In this document: positions 18,643 through 26,415 of the stretch, in pieces | How the letters are laid out: each line of letters starts with the position of its first letter | Position numbering within the stretch: position 1 is the stretch's first letter | Assembly: GCF_021440085.1 (NCBI RefSeq) | Contig: NZ_JAKCPW010000003.1 | Coordinates: 62,001 to 126,000 of the forward strand | Length of the DNA: 64,000 nt | DNA from: Dyadobacter sp. CY261 | GTDB taxonomy: Bacteria; Bacteroidota; Bacteroidia; Cytophagales; Spirosomataceae | Reading direction: 5' to 3' | The notes under the pieces: model-generated | Told to the model about the DNA's origin: nothing | The model's database searches: none | What the model saw: only the letters and a program-made list of their open reading frames with translations | Program-made: the position numbers and the translations under genes

Positions 18643-20346
18643 CTAGTTATCTGCAACGTTCACTATTTTCTTTCCTCTACATTCGGCTATGTTCCCGCGG
18701 ATGGATTTTTCCTCATTCAGAGAAGGCAGCTCGTGTTTGAGGGCCTGCTCATAATAGCCGATCGCTTTGTTGAAATCACCTTTTTTCTGATGATACTGCC
18801 CCAGAAAGAAATATGGAAGATAGCTTTCCGCGTTGTTGGCGACAAATGCTTTCTCCTCCTGCGTAGTCAGCGAAAGCGGCGCATCGAGCATCATATATTT
18901 GGTGATTTTCTGTTTCACTGCTTTAAATGCCTCAAACTTTTTGTAATCGGCAGATTTGAGAAATGGATCGGGATCAATATCGAGCGAATCGAAAGAATCA
19001 AAATGCCCTTTTGTTGTAAAAACATTACTCAGATCATACCCTACAAACTCCCCCAACTGATAAGGCGGAGCCGAAATCCAGAATTCTTTTTTGGCTGGTT
19101 TAAACAAAATACCATGATGCGCGATGAGCTGGTTGAGCAGTTTTGAATTGCCGTAACCGATAAACTTGTCGTCGACCCCTTTCTGGTCGCGCAATATACC
19201 CGCCGCCTGATCCACACCCATCGGATAGGAACGCCCCATGAGCTGGGTCATACGGTCGAAACGGGCCTTGGAATCGGTTTCCTTGATATTTTCGATATTG
19301 ACCGAGTCCTTCACGAATGCATTGCTCTGGTAATGGTTGGCGCAAACCAGGTAATCTTTACCCGAATCGTACACGTCCATTTTCTTCGGCGATTTTTCTA
19401 TGATCACAGCCTTATCGTCCGCCGCCGAGCCGATCAGCAGTGATTCGGAAACGAAAGTTTCGCTTTTTGCAGCGATTTTCCGCGCTTCCTCAATGGTACC
19501 GGCATATTGCAGGATTTCCCGCGCCAGAATCGAGATGGGCTCTTTGGCAGAGAATGGCAAATCCGATTTTGAGGCATTCAATGTGACGGTAATGCCTTTT
19601 TCGTTCATCCCCGATACCACGCCGGTAAGTCCCGCCCACGCATAGGATGCAAATTTGTAGCCTTTGTCGGGATTCATGAACACGATGAGCTTGTCCTCGG
19701 CGAATGCATCGCCCATGTAAAAGTCGAAATTGCGGGCGATAAGCAGCGTAGAATCTTTGGTTAGTCCATGATTGACGGCAAACGAAGTACAGCCGACCAT
19801 ATTCAGATCCACCAGCGCATGCCCAATGTCGTGAGCGGCATGGTAGTTGAGAATGCGATAATATTTGGGGCCGATGTAATCGAATTCATCCGAAAAAGAT
19901 TGGGAAACGCCGTAAATTTCCTGCTGATTTTCCTCGGGAATGTATTTGTAAATATCGCGGTTGAACCAGCCTACAAATCCCTTTAACATTTGAAGAGCGC
20001 CAGCGCTCGGGATCATTTCCCTGATTTGCCCTACAAAATGCACCTCCTGCTTTTCCATCAGCTCTTTGGCCAGCATGCCGTAAACCAACCCGCGTTCGTA
20101 GGGCGAGCCTTCCAGATACATTTCCCAAATACCGTGTTTGTTCTTCCGCAACCAGTTATTACCAACTGCGTAATGGTTCTCCCCTACCTTAATCCGTTTG
20201 TAACTTTCAACGGTTTTAGTACTTTCAATCTCCGGGGCGGGAATCCTTATCCGCCATAGGAATAGTCCAAGGATTACACCGAGGACCAGCAAGAAAATCA
20301 GGAAAGCTTTGAGCGCCGAACGCAGTACTTTGTTTTTAGGCCACAT
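18643..20346 (-). CDS. C45-family Ntn-hydrolase acyltransferase-like membrane protein with TPR tail
   Basis: A 567-residue protein with an N-terminal transmembrane segment (about 12-31). The body matches the C45 acyl-CoA:6-aminopenicillanate acyltransferase/phospholipase B-like group of Ntn hydrolases: the predicted self-cleavage site and nucleophile are in MVGCTSFAVN at Cys186, followed by LIARNFDFY and the later NASKSDLPFSAKEPISI. A TPR-like repeat (FLGQYHQKKGDFNKAIGYYEQAL) lies near the C-terminus. The ATG at 20346 is chosen over a frame start at 20403 because a -7 box lies between them. It opens the minus-strand flexirubin cluster. It could form or cleave an ester or amide bond during pigment assembly; that role is inferred. 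Confidence 0.82.
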   Translation of the reverse strand: MWPKNKVLRSALKAFLIFLLVLGVILGLFLWRIRIPAPEIESTKTVESYKRIKVGENHYAVGNNWLRKNKHGIWEMYLEGSPYERGLVYGMLAKELMEKQEVHFVGQIREMIPSAGALQMLKGFVGWFNRDIYKYIPEENQQEIYGVSQSFSDEFDYIGPKYYRILNYHAAHDIGHALVDLNMVGCTSFAVNHGLTKDSTLLIARNFDFYMGDAFAEDKLIVFMNPDKGYKFASYAWAGLTGVVSGMNEKGITVTLNASKSDLPFSAKEPISILAREILQYAGTIEEARKIAAKSETFVSESLLIGSAADDKAVIIEKSPKKMDVYDSGKDYLVCANHYQSNAFVKDSVNIENIKETDSKARFDRMTQLMGRSYPMGVDQAAGILRDQKGVDDKFIGYGNSKLLNQLIAHHGILFKPAKKEFWISAPPYQLGEFVGYDLSNVFTTKGHFDSFDSLDIDPDPFLKSADYKKFEAFKAVKQKITKYMMLDAPLSLTTQEEKAFVANNAESYLPYFFLGQYHQKKGDFNKAIGYYEQALKHELPSLNEEKSIRGNIAECRGKKIVNVADN

Positions 20347-20391
20347 AAAAATCAGCAAACAGCCGCGTGGGTAATGCGACTGATCAGTTAC

Positions 20392-20399
20392 CAAAATTA
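20392..20399 (-). promoter_or_regulatory. -7 promoter box at the head of the flexirubin cluster
   Basis: TAATTTTG on the minus strand matches TAnnTTTG and lies 45 bases before the C45 gene start at 20346. It is in the short divergent region shared with the phosphopantetheinyl transferase gene, so it could drive most or all of the 14-kb minus-strand run. Confidence 0.5.
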
Positions 20400-20406
20400 G
20401 CAATAA

Positions 20407-21033
20407 ATGGGCATCGTTTCTATAAAAAGCATTTCACCGGTAGCACAATTGGGGCTTTGGTGCATGAGCGAACCCTGGCAGCAGTTGCTCGGAATGCTAG
20501 CGTTGCCTGCTTCCGAAATGGAGAAATTACAAGCCATTCCCAAAGAAAAGCGAAGGCAGGAATGGCTGGCTTGCAGGGTGTTATTAAAAGAAATGGTGGG
20601 AGACAATGCGCTCATCGGCTACGATGCCGAACGCAAGCCCCATCTTTCGGGCCATGATCAGCAGATTTCAATGTCGCATTCGGGCGAATATGTATGTGTG
20701 TACCTGAGCGAGCGCAAGCCTGTGGGAGTTGATATTCAGCAGATGAAGCCTTCCATTTCACAGGGTTCTTTCTATTTTTTGAATGAAGATGAAATGCAAT
20801 GGGCTGACCTAAAAGACAATGTGCAAATGCACCTGATCTGGTCGGCAAAAGAATCGGTTTTCAAATATGCGGGCGACGCGTCCATTGATTTGAAAAAACA
20901 TATTACGATAAAGCCGTTTTCAGGCAACCAAAACGGCCATTTTGAAGTTAACCTCCAAACAAACAATCGCCAGCAAACCGTACCGATCCAATTTGATACA
21001 TTTGAGGATTACGTACTGACCTGGACCCTCTAA
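20407..21033 (+). CDS. 4'-phosphopantetheinyl transferase superfamily protein
   Basis: A 208-residue Sfp-type enzyme that moves the phosphopantetheine arm of coenzyme A onto carrier proteins. The family blocks are present: RKPHLSGHDQQISMSHSGEYVCV near residues 77-100, the magnesium-binding VGVDIQQM near 106, and WSAKESVFKYAG near 158. It is divergent from the flexirubin cluster with only 60 bases between the start codons, so activation of the cluster's acyl carrier protein is its probable job, although it could also serve other carrier proteins. Confidence 0.87.
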   Translation: MGIVSIKSISPVAQLGLWCMSEPWQQLLGMLALPASEMEKLQAIPKEKRRQEWLACRVLLKEMVGDNALIGYDAERKPHLSGHDQQISMSHSGEYVCVYLSERKPVGVDIQQMKPSISQGSFYFLNEDEMQWADLKDNVQMHLIWSAKESVFKYAGDASIDLKKHITIKPFSGNQNGHFEVNLQTNNRQQTVPIQFDTFEDYVLTWTL

Positions 21034-21063
21034 CCAGCCCATAATCAACCGCCTTAACCCCTT

Positions 21064-23541
21064 ATGCATATTTTTTTTACGCTCGTTCTGCTGTTGGCCG
21101 CTTCCCGGCTTTTCGCACAGACTCCCGCCCTTTCTTCAAGTGAAATCTTTCAGAACATCAAAAAACTCAACGTTTTGGGCTCGGTACTTTACATTGCCGC
21201 CCACCCCGACGATGAAAACACGCTGATGCTCTCCTATTTATCCAAGGACCAGCTCGTGCGCACCGGCTACCTCTCGCTTACCCGCGGCGACGGCGGCCAG
21301 AACCTGATCGGCGCCGAACAAGGTTACAATATCGGTGTCATCCGCACCCAGGAGCTACTCGCTGCACGCCGCATTGATGGTGCCCAGCAGTTCTTTTCAA
21401 GGGCTTATGACTTTGGGTTTTCCAAAACGCGGGACGAAACGCTCCACTTTTGGGACCGCGATAAAGTGCTGGGTGATGTGGTCTGGATGATCCGCAAATT
21501 CCAGCCCGATGTGATCATTACCCGCTTCCCGCCCGACCCGCGTGCCGGCCACGGCCATCATCAGACTTCCGCTTACCTGGCAGAAGAGGGTTTTACCCTC
21601 GCCGCCGATCCGAAAGCATATCCGGACCAGCTCAAATTTGTTAAAATCTGGCAAACAAAACGCCTCGTCTGGAACACATTCACACCCGGTTTCACCAACA
21701 AAGCACCCAGCGAAGAGAAGAATCCATTCATTTCCATTGGAATCGGAGGCTATAATCCGGTACTCGGAAAGTCCTACACCGAAATTGCAGCATCGAGCCG
21801 CAGCCAGCACCGTAGCCAGGGCTTCGGAAGCGCCCCGCAGCGTGGCGATCGCATTGATTTTTTCCTACATAAAGTGGGTACACCAGCTGAAAAGAACCTT
21901 TTCGATGGCATCGATGTGAGCTGGAAACGGGTGAAGGGCGGCGAAAAGGCTCAGGCACTCATTGCAGCGGCCATTAAAAATTATTCGGTAAACAAGCCAT
22001 CCGCATCCATTCCCGATTTGCTCAAAATCAATGCAGAACTGAACAAGCTGGATTCGGCTAACATCTATATCAAAGCCAAAAAGGAAGAAATTAAGGATCT
22101 GATCCAGCAATGCGCCGGGCTGTGGTTTGAGACCAATCCCAACGATTTTTCGGGCGTTGCAGGCGACGAAGCGCGGATCAGCATAGGCATTGTCAAACGC
22201 TCGGATTATCCCGTAAAGCTTGTTTCGCTACATTGGACGGGCAAATCTGCCGACAGTGTCTTGAACCTCGCATTGAATGCAAATGAAATGAATGCGTTCC
22301 CGAAAAAAGCATTGCTACCCGCATCATTGAAAACTACCCAGCCCTACTGGCTCGAAAAACCAATTGAACGCGGCATTTTCCAGATTGATAACCAGCAGGA
22401 TATTGGTTACCCTGAAAATCGCCCGGAGACGAAAACCAGCTACAAGTTCGAAATCGGTGGGCAGGAGTTTGTATTTGAAAGACCTTGGATTTACAAATCC
22501 GTCGATCCGGCGGAAGGAGAAATTTACCGGCCGTTCGAAATCCGGCCGCTTGTGACGACAAATATAACCGAGCCGGTTTTTATTTTTCCTTCCATGGATG
22601 CGAAAACGGTGAATATCGTCGTAGAAGCGCAGCGTAACAATGTAAAAGGCACTTTGAAACCCGAAATTCCCGCGGGCTGGAAGTCTGTTCCGGAATCGGC
22701 GGAGTTCAATCTGGCCAACAAATACCAGCAGCAATATTTCTCATTTATCATTACGCCACCTGCCGGAAATCAGGAGGCGGTCATCAAAGCCGTGGCTGTC
22801 GTAGATGGCAAATCCTATGACAAAGCGGTCAAAACCATTGCCTACCAGCACATTCCAAGCCAAACGCTTTTCCCGGAATCGGCAGCCAAGCTGGCGAAGA
22901 TCGATGTAAAAACCACAGCTAAAAACATCGGCTACATTGCCGGTGCCGGCGACGATGTCCCTATGGCCCTGCGGCAAATGGATTGCCAGGTGACCATGCT
23001 CAATGAAGCAGGCCTGGCCAAAGACCTGAATGTATACGACGCGATCGTCGTGGGTGTGCGTGCTTACAATACGGAGGCATACCTGAACAATTATCAGGCA
23101 AAACTGATGGATTACGTCAAAAACGGCGGTACAATGGTGGTGCAATACACCATTCCAGGTGGCCAGAAAGTGAAGCAGATCGGCCCGTTCAATATTGAAC
23201 TAGGCCGTGAGAGAGTCACCGAAGAAGATGCGGAAATGCATTTTCTACAACCGGAGAACCCGATTTTGAACTACCCAAACAAGATTACTCAAAAAGATTT
23301 TGAAGGCTGGATCCAGGAGCGCGGGCTGTATTTCGCCCAGGACTGGGATAAGAAAAACTACCAGGCGCTATTTTCCGCCAATGACAAGGACGAAAGTGCG
23401 AAGGATGGCAGCACGCTGTATGCGCAATATGGCAAGGGACATTACATCTACACCGGGCTGTCGTTTTTCCGCGAGCTGCCGGCCGGCGTTACCGGTGCTT
23501 ACCGGTTGTTTGCCAATATGATTTCAGTAGGTAAAAAGTAG
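21064..23541 (+). CDS. Secreted PIG-L family deacetylase with C-terminal amidotransferase-like domain
   Basis: An 825-residue protein with a signal peptide (to about residue 19). Residues about 35-290 form a PIG-L/LmbE domain, zinc-dependent deacetylases of N-acetylated sugars, with metal ligands in AAHPDDENT near residue 45 and GHGHHQTSAY near 160. The middle is a set of beta domains. The last 220 residues (ALRQMDCQVTMLNEAGL, YDAIVVGVRAYNTE, YVKNGGTMVVQY, GHYIYTGLSFFR) resemble a class I glutamine amidotransferase-like or ThuA-like fold without a clear nucleophile Cys. The substrate is unknown; a cell-surface or dietary glycan is plausible. The start lies 30 bases after the transferase stop, so the two may be co-transcribed. 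Confidence 0.85.
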   Translation: MHIFFTLVLLLAASRLFAQTPALSSSEIFQNIKKLNVLGSVLYIAAHPDDENTLMLSYLSKDQLVRTGYLSLTRGDGGQNLIGAEQGYNIGVIRTQELLAARRIDGAQQFFSRAYDFGFSKTRDETLHFWDRDKVLGDVVWMIRKFQPDVIITRFPPDPRAGHGHHQTSAYLAEEGFTLAADPKAYPDQLKFVKIWQTKRLVWNTFTPGFTNKAPSEEKNPFISIGIGGYNPVLGKSYTEIAASSRSQHRSQGFGSAPQRGDRIDFFLHKVGTPAEKNLFDGIDVSWKRVKGGEKAQALIAAAIKNYSVNKPSASIPDLLKINAELNKLDSANIYIKAKKEEIKDLIQQCAGLWFETNPNDFSGVAGDEARISIGIVKRSDYPVKLVSLHWTGKSADSVLNLALNANEMNAFPKKALLPASLKTTQPYWLEKPIERGIFQIDNQQDIGYPENRPETKTSYKFEIGGQEFVFERPWIYKSVDPAEGEIYRPFEIRPLVTTNITEPVFIFPSMDAKTVNIVVEAQRNNVKGTLKPEIPAGWKSVPESAEFNLANKYQQQYFSFIITPPAGNQEAVIKAVAVVDGKSYDKAVKTIAYQHIPSQTLFPESAAKLAKIDVKTTAKNIGYIAGAGDDVPMALRQMDCQVTMLNEAGLAKDLNVYDAIVVGVRAYNTEAYLNNYQAKLMDYVKNGGTMVVQYTIPGGQKVKQIGPFNIELGRERVTEEDAEMHFLQPENPILNYPNKITQKDFEGWIQERGLYFAQDWDKKNYQALFSANDKDESAKDGSTLYAQYGKGHYIYTGLSFFRELPAGVTGAYRLFANMISVGKK

Positions 23542-23549
23542 TTCAGTTT

Positions 23550-23582
23550 GAAAGAACGTCAAGCATTACTTGACGTTCTTTC
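23550..23582. terminator. Bidirectional terminator between the PIG-L and VWA genes
   Basis: A perfect 14-bp inverted repeat (GAAAGAACGTCAAG, loop CATTA, CTTGACGTTCTTTC). The arms carry A-rich and T-rich outer ends, so the hairpin can stop both convergent genes. The stop codon of the VWA gene falls inside the loop. Confidence 0.8.
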
Positions 23583-24675
23583 TTCTGTTACGTTGAAAAT
23601 CTTCAAGTACAAATCCTCCCAGCCCCTGCAAATTGCTGTAATAAGCACGGCCGTTGTTGACCTGAGTGAAATTCTGCACAAATTGTTTCAAATAAGGGTC
23701 GGTAGCGATCATGAATGTCGTCACCGGGATATCCAGCCTGCGGCATTGTGCGGCTAATGTCAACGTCTTGTTGATGATCTTGCGGTCAAGGCCGAAACTG
23801 TTTTTATAATAACGTATCCCTTCTTTCAAGCACGTCGGTTTACCGTCTGTGATCATGAAGATCTGCTTGTTACGCGTTTTTTTGCGGCGCAGAATGTCCA
23901 TGGCAAGCTCCAAACCGGCCACCGTGTTGGTGTGGTAAGGCCCTACTTCCAGATAAGGCAAATCTTTCAACTGGATCTGCCACGCATCATTGCCAAAAAC
24001 GATGATATCGAGTGAGTCCTTTGGGTATTTGGTGCGGATCAGCTCCGCCAATGCCAATGCTACTTTCTTGGCCGGCGTAATGCGGTCCTCTCCATAAAGT
24101 ATCATCGAATGGCTGATATCGATCATTACCACGGTCGCCGTCGTCGTTTTTTGCTCGCGCTCGACTACTTCCAGGTCTTTTTCCATCAGCATAAAATCGC
24201 CTATGCCGTGATTGACCTGCGCGTTTTTGATCGACTCGGTCATCGAGATCTGATCAAGCGTATCGCCAAACTGAAAGTCGCGAATATCGCTCGTGAGCTC
24301 ATCACCTGCACCCATGTGAGGCGTGTGATGGTTACCACCGGTTTTTGATCTTTTCAGTTTACCGAAAATTTCGTCCAATGCGCTTTTGCGAATGCTTTTC
24401 TCGGCTTTCGGCGTCATAACAAGCCTGCTTTCTCCCTCCTGCTTCTCCTCGGTCACATAACCTTTCTTTTTTAAATCATCGAAGAAATCCCCGATTCCAT
24501 AAGAGTCATTGGTGAGATTGTATTGACGATCGAGCTGGCTCAGCCACGACATCGCCTCCGAGACGTCACCGGATGTCATCAGCAGCAACTGTTGAAAAAT
24601 ATCAAAAAGCTGGTCGAACTTACTATTCGCCCCTTGCTCGGGCGGCGTGTATTGGGTGAAACGGTGTCCTCGCAT
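23566..24675 (-). CDS. VWA domain-containing protein
   Basis: A 369-residue cytoplasmic protein. An N-terminal helical part (residues 1 to about 175) is followed by a von Willebrand factor A domain with the MIDAS metal-site motif MIDISHSM near residue 191, the Thr-containing second MIDAS element around HTNTVAGLELAM, and IFMITDGKPTC near 280. Proteins with this layout resemble those that work with MoxR-type AAA ATPases in chaperone or metal-insertion steps, but no such ATPase is adjacent. The stop sits in the loop of a shared terminator and the gene begins just after the terminator of the suf operon. Confidence 0.85.
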   Translation of the reverse strand: MRGHRFTQYTPPEQGANSKFDQLFDIFQQLLLMTSGDVSEAMSWLSQLDRQYNLTNDSYGIGDFFDDLKKKGYVTEEKQEGESRLVMTPKAEKSIRKSALDEIFGKLKRSKTGGNHHTPHMGAGDELTSDIRDFQFGDTLDQISMTESIKNAQVNHGIGDFMLMEKDLEVVEREQKTTTATVVMIDISHSMILYGEDRITPAKKVALALAELIRTKYPKDSLDIIVFGNDAWQIQLKDLPYLEVGPYHTNTVAGLELAMDILRRKKTRNKQIFMITDGKPTCLKEGIRYYKNSFGLDRKIINKTLTLAAQCRRLDIPVTTFMIATDPYLKQFVQNFTQVNNGRAYYSNLQGLGGFVLEDFQRNRRKNVK

Positions 24676-24694
24676 ATTGGCAGGTATTAAAACG

Positions 24695-24730
24695 GACGGC
24701 TACTTTCAAATGTAATCGAAAGTAGCCGTC
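24695..24730. terminator. Terminator after the suf operon
   Basis: A perfect 13-bp inverted repeat (GACGGCTACTTTC, 10-base loop, GAAAGTAGCCGTC) lies 22 bases past the bacilliredoxin stop on the minus strand, followed by a short T-rich run. It should end the suf transcript before the VWA gene. Confidence 0.72.
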
Positions 24731-24752
24731 AAAATCACTAATCAGTATCGAA

Positions 24753-25181
24753 TTACGCTTCTTCTGCGCAAAATTCTTCGAAAGCCATTTTCAAATGTTC
24801 AGCGATCATCTGAGCCGAACGGCCTTCAATGTGATGACGCTCAACGAAGTGGATCAACTCTCCGTCTTTAAACAGCGCTACCGCCGGTGAAGAGGGAGGA
24901 TAAGGCAATGTATACTCGCGCATTTTAGCGGTAGCTTCCAGGTCGGCGCCTGCAAACACAGTTGCCAGATGGTCAGGCTTCACTTCGCTGTTGGCCAGCG
25001 CCGCTCTCACGCCTGGACGCGCAGCACCTGCCGCACAGCCACATACCGAATTGATCACCACCAAAGCAGTTCCTTTGGTATTTTGCATGAAGTTATCTAC
25101 TTCCTGAGCGCTTGTCAGATCCTGAAAACCAACGCTTAACAGTTCGGCTTTCATTGGGGCCACTAATTGTGGTGGATACAT
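24753..25181 (-). CDS. BrxA/BrxB family bacilliredoxin
   Basis: A 142-residue thioredoxin-fold protein of the YphP/YqiW (DUF1094) family, with the unusual active site SVCGCAAG, a CGC motif at Cys47-Cys49. Bacilliredoxins remove bacillithiol from oxidised protein thiols; in Bacteroidota they are often found with iron-sulfur genes. It is the last gene of the suf operon, 33 bases after the SufT-like gene, which fits a redox role in cluster assembly or repair. The motifs ALVVINSVCG, LPYPPSSPAVALFKDG and ERHHIEGR match the family along its full length. Confidence 0.9.
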   Translation of the reverse strand: MYPPQLVAPMKAELLSVGFQDLTSAQEVDNFMQNTKGTALVVINSVCGCAAGAARPGVRAALANSEVKPDHLATVFAGADLEATAKMREYTLPYPPSSPAVALFKDGELIHFVERHHIEGRSAQMIAEHLKMAFEEFCAEEA

Positions 25182-25214
25182 ATATTCTAATGTTTAAAAG
25201 TTGTTTTTACTATT

Positions 25215-25526
25215 TTACATGAACCCGAGTTCTAGCTTTGCTTCTTCGGACATCATTTCTGTTGTATAGGGCGGATCGAAGGTCAGCTCTACGCTTACAT
25301 CATTGACGCCTTCCACTTCCCTGATTTTTTGCTCCACTTCGCCCGGCAGCGTTCCTGCCGATGGACAAGAAGGCGAGGTGAGCGTCATCGACACAAATAC
25401 GTTGTTGATTGGAAACACTTTCAAATCGTAGATCAATCCAAGCTCGTAGACGTCAACCGGGATTTCCGGGTCGTAAACCGTTTTAATGGCCCTGATAACT
25501 TCTTCTTTCAATTCTGACTCTGACAT
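25215..25526 (-). CDS. SufT-like MIP18/DUF59 iron-sulfur assembly protein
   Basis: A 103-residue DUF59 protein of the SufT/PaaD group, which helps mature iron-sulfur proteins. The signature parts are YDPEIPVDVYELGLIYDL near residue 17 and LTSPSCPSAGTLPGEVEQ near 48, containing the conserved Cys. A standard single-domain length. It lies 18 bases after the sufE stop in the suf operon. Naming it sufT would follow common usage, but the exact subfamily cannot be told from motifs alone. Confidence 0.88.
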   Translation of the reverse strand: MSESELKEEVIRAIKTVYDPEIPVDVYELGLIYDLKVFPINNVFVSMTLTSPSCPSAGTLPGEVEQKIREVEGVNDVSVELTFDPPYTTEMMSEEAKLELGFM

Positions 25527-25544
25527 CGCAAGTCTTATTATTTG

Positions 25545-25973
25545 TTATGCATTTACTGATTTGGCCTGGAAGGCAAAGCCGTACGCTTTCATTTGTTTCA
25601 ACATCGCCGCCAGTCCGTTAGACCGGGTTTGTGCCAAATGCTGGTGCAGACCAATCCGTTCCATAAAATAGAGGTCGGATTTCGCAATCTGTTCCGGCGT
25701 ATGCCCTGAAAGCACTTTCACGAGCATACTCACGAGTCCACGTACGATAATTGCGTCACTATCGGCCTCGAATTTCAGAAGATCGCCATCCATGTAAGCA
25801 TTCAGCCACACCCTCGACTGGCATCCCTTGATAATATTATCCTCGGTCTTGTATTGTTCTTCCAATGGCGGGAACTGCTTTCCAAGATCGATAATGAACT
25901 CGTACTTGCTTTCCCAATCATCAAACAATTCAAAATCCGAAATTAGTTCGTCCTGTATTTCGTTTATGGTCAT
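25545..25973 (-). CDS. sufE: Cysteine desulfuration protein SufE
   Basis: A 142-residue SufE that accepts persulfide sulfur from the cysteine desulfurase SufS and passes it to the SufBCD scaffold. The acceptor Cys51 lies in NIIKGCQSRVWL, and the family blocks DWESKYEFIIDLGK and VSMLVKVLSGHTPEQI are present. Length is usual for SufE. It is separated from sufS by a small DUF5618 gene, an insertion not expected in a suf operon. Confidence 0.92.
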   Translation of the reverse strand: MTINEIQDELISDFELFDDWESKYEFIIDLGKQFPPLEEQYKTEDNIIKGCQSRVWLNAYMDGDLLKFEADSDAIIVRGLVSMLVKVLSGHTPEQIAKSDLYFMERIGLHQHLAQTRSNGLAAMLKQMKAYGFAFQAKSVNA

Positions 25974-26009
25974 TTGTAAAATTCTGTTTACGCTGCGGCT
26001 TTTCGGGAT

Positions 26010-26369
26010 TCAACCCAGTTGACGATCCCATCCGCTAATTTTAAGCCGGCCGAAGAAACGTCCGCTGATAGGGTTGCCATCATCACTCATTGCAAGGTGT
26101 AAAGTGTCATATGCTGCATTAAATGAGTGCAGCGCTTTCCTATCCAGCTTGCCAAGTTGCTCCTGGTACCATTCGACACTCTTTCTACCCTTTGTTTGTC
26201 TATCAAAAAGATTGTCCAATGCAACAAGGACACCCGTATACGCTGCATGACCGGCTAGCTTGACATATTTTCTATCCTGATAAAAGCCGTCTTCCTTTTT
26301 GGCTTTATCCCTGAGTATTTCCCTGGCATCGTTGAGGTACCTGCGAGCTTGCTGCAAATTGTCCTCCAT
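26010..26369 (-). CDS. DUF5618 family protein
   Basis: A 119-residue helical protein beginning MEDNLQQARRYLNDAREILRD. The pattern (DGFYQDRKYVKLAGHAAYTGVLVALD, then a KSVEWYQEQLGKLDRKAL segment) fits DUF5618, small Bacteroidota proteins with a HEPN-like helical arrangement and no assigned function. The ATG at 26369 is preferred to a GTG three codons earlier. It sits between sufS (46 bases away) and sufE (36 bases) on the same strand. A link to iron-sulfur assembly is only positional. Confidence 0.75.
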   Translation of the reverse strand: MEDNLQQARRYLNDAREILRDKAKKEDGFYQDRKYVKLAGHAAYTGVLVALDNLFDRQTKGRKSVEWYQEQLGKLDRKALHSFNAAYDTLHLAMSDDGNPISGRFFGRLKISGWDRQLG

Positions 26370-26415
26370 AATGTGCACATAGTTTAAAATGAAACAATGC
26401 CAGTAATTTAAAAAA

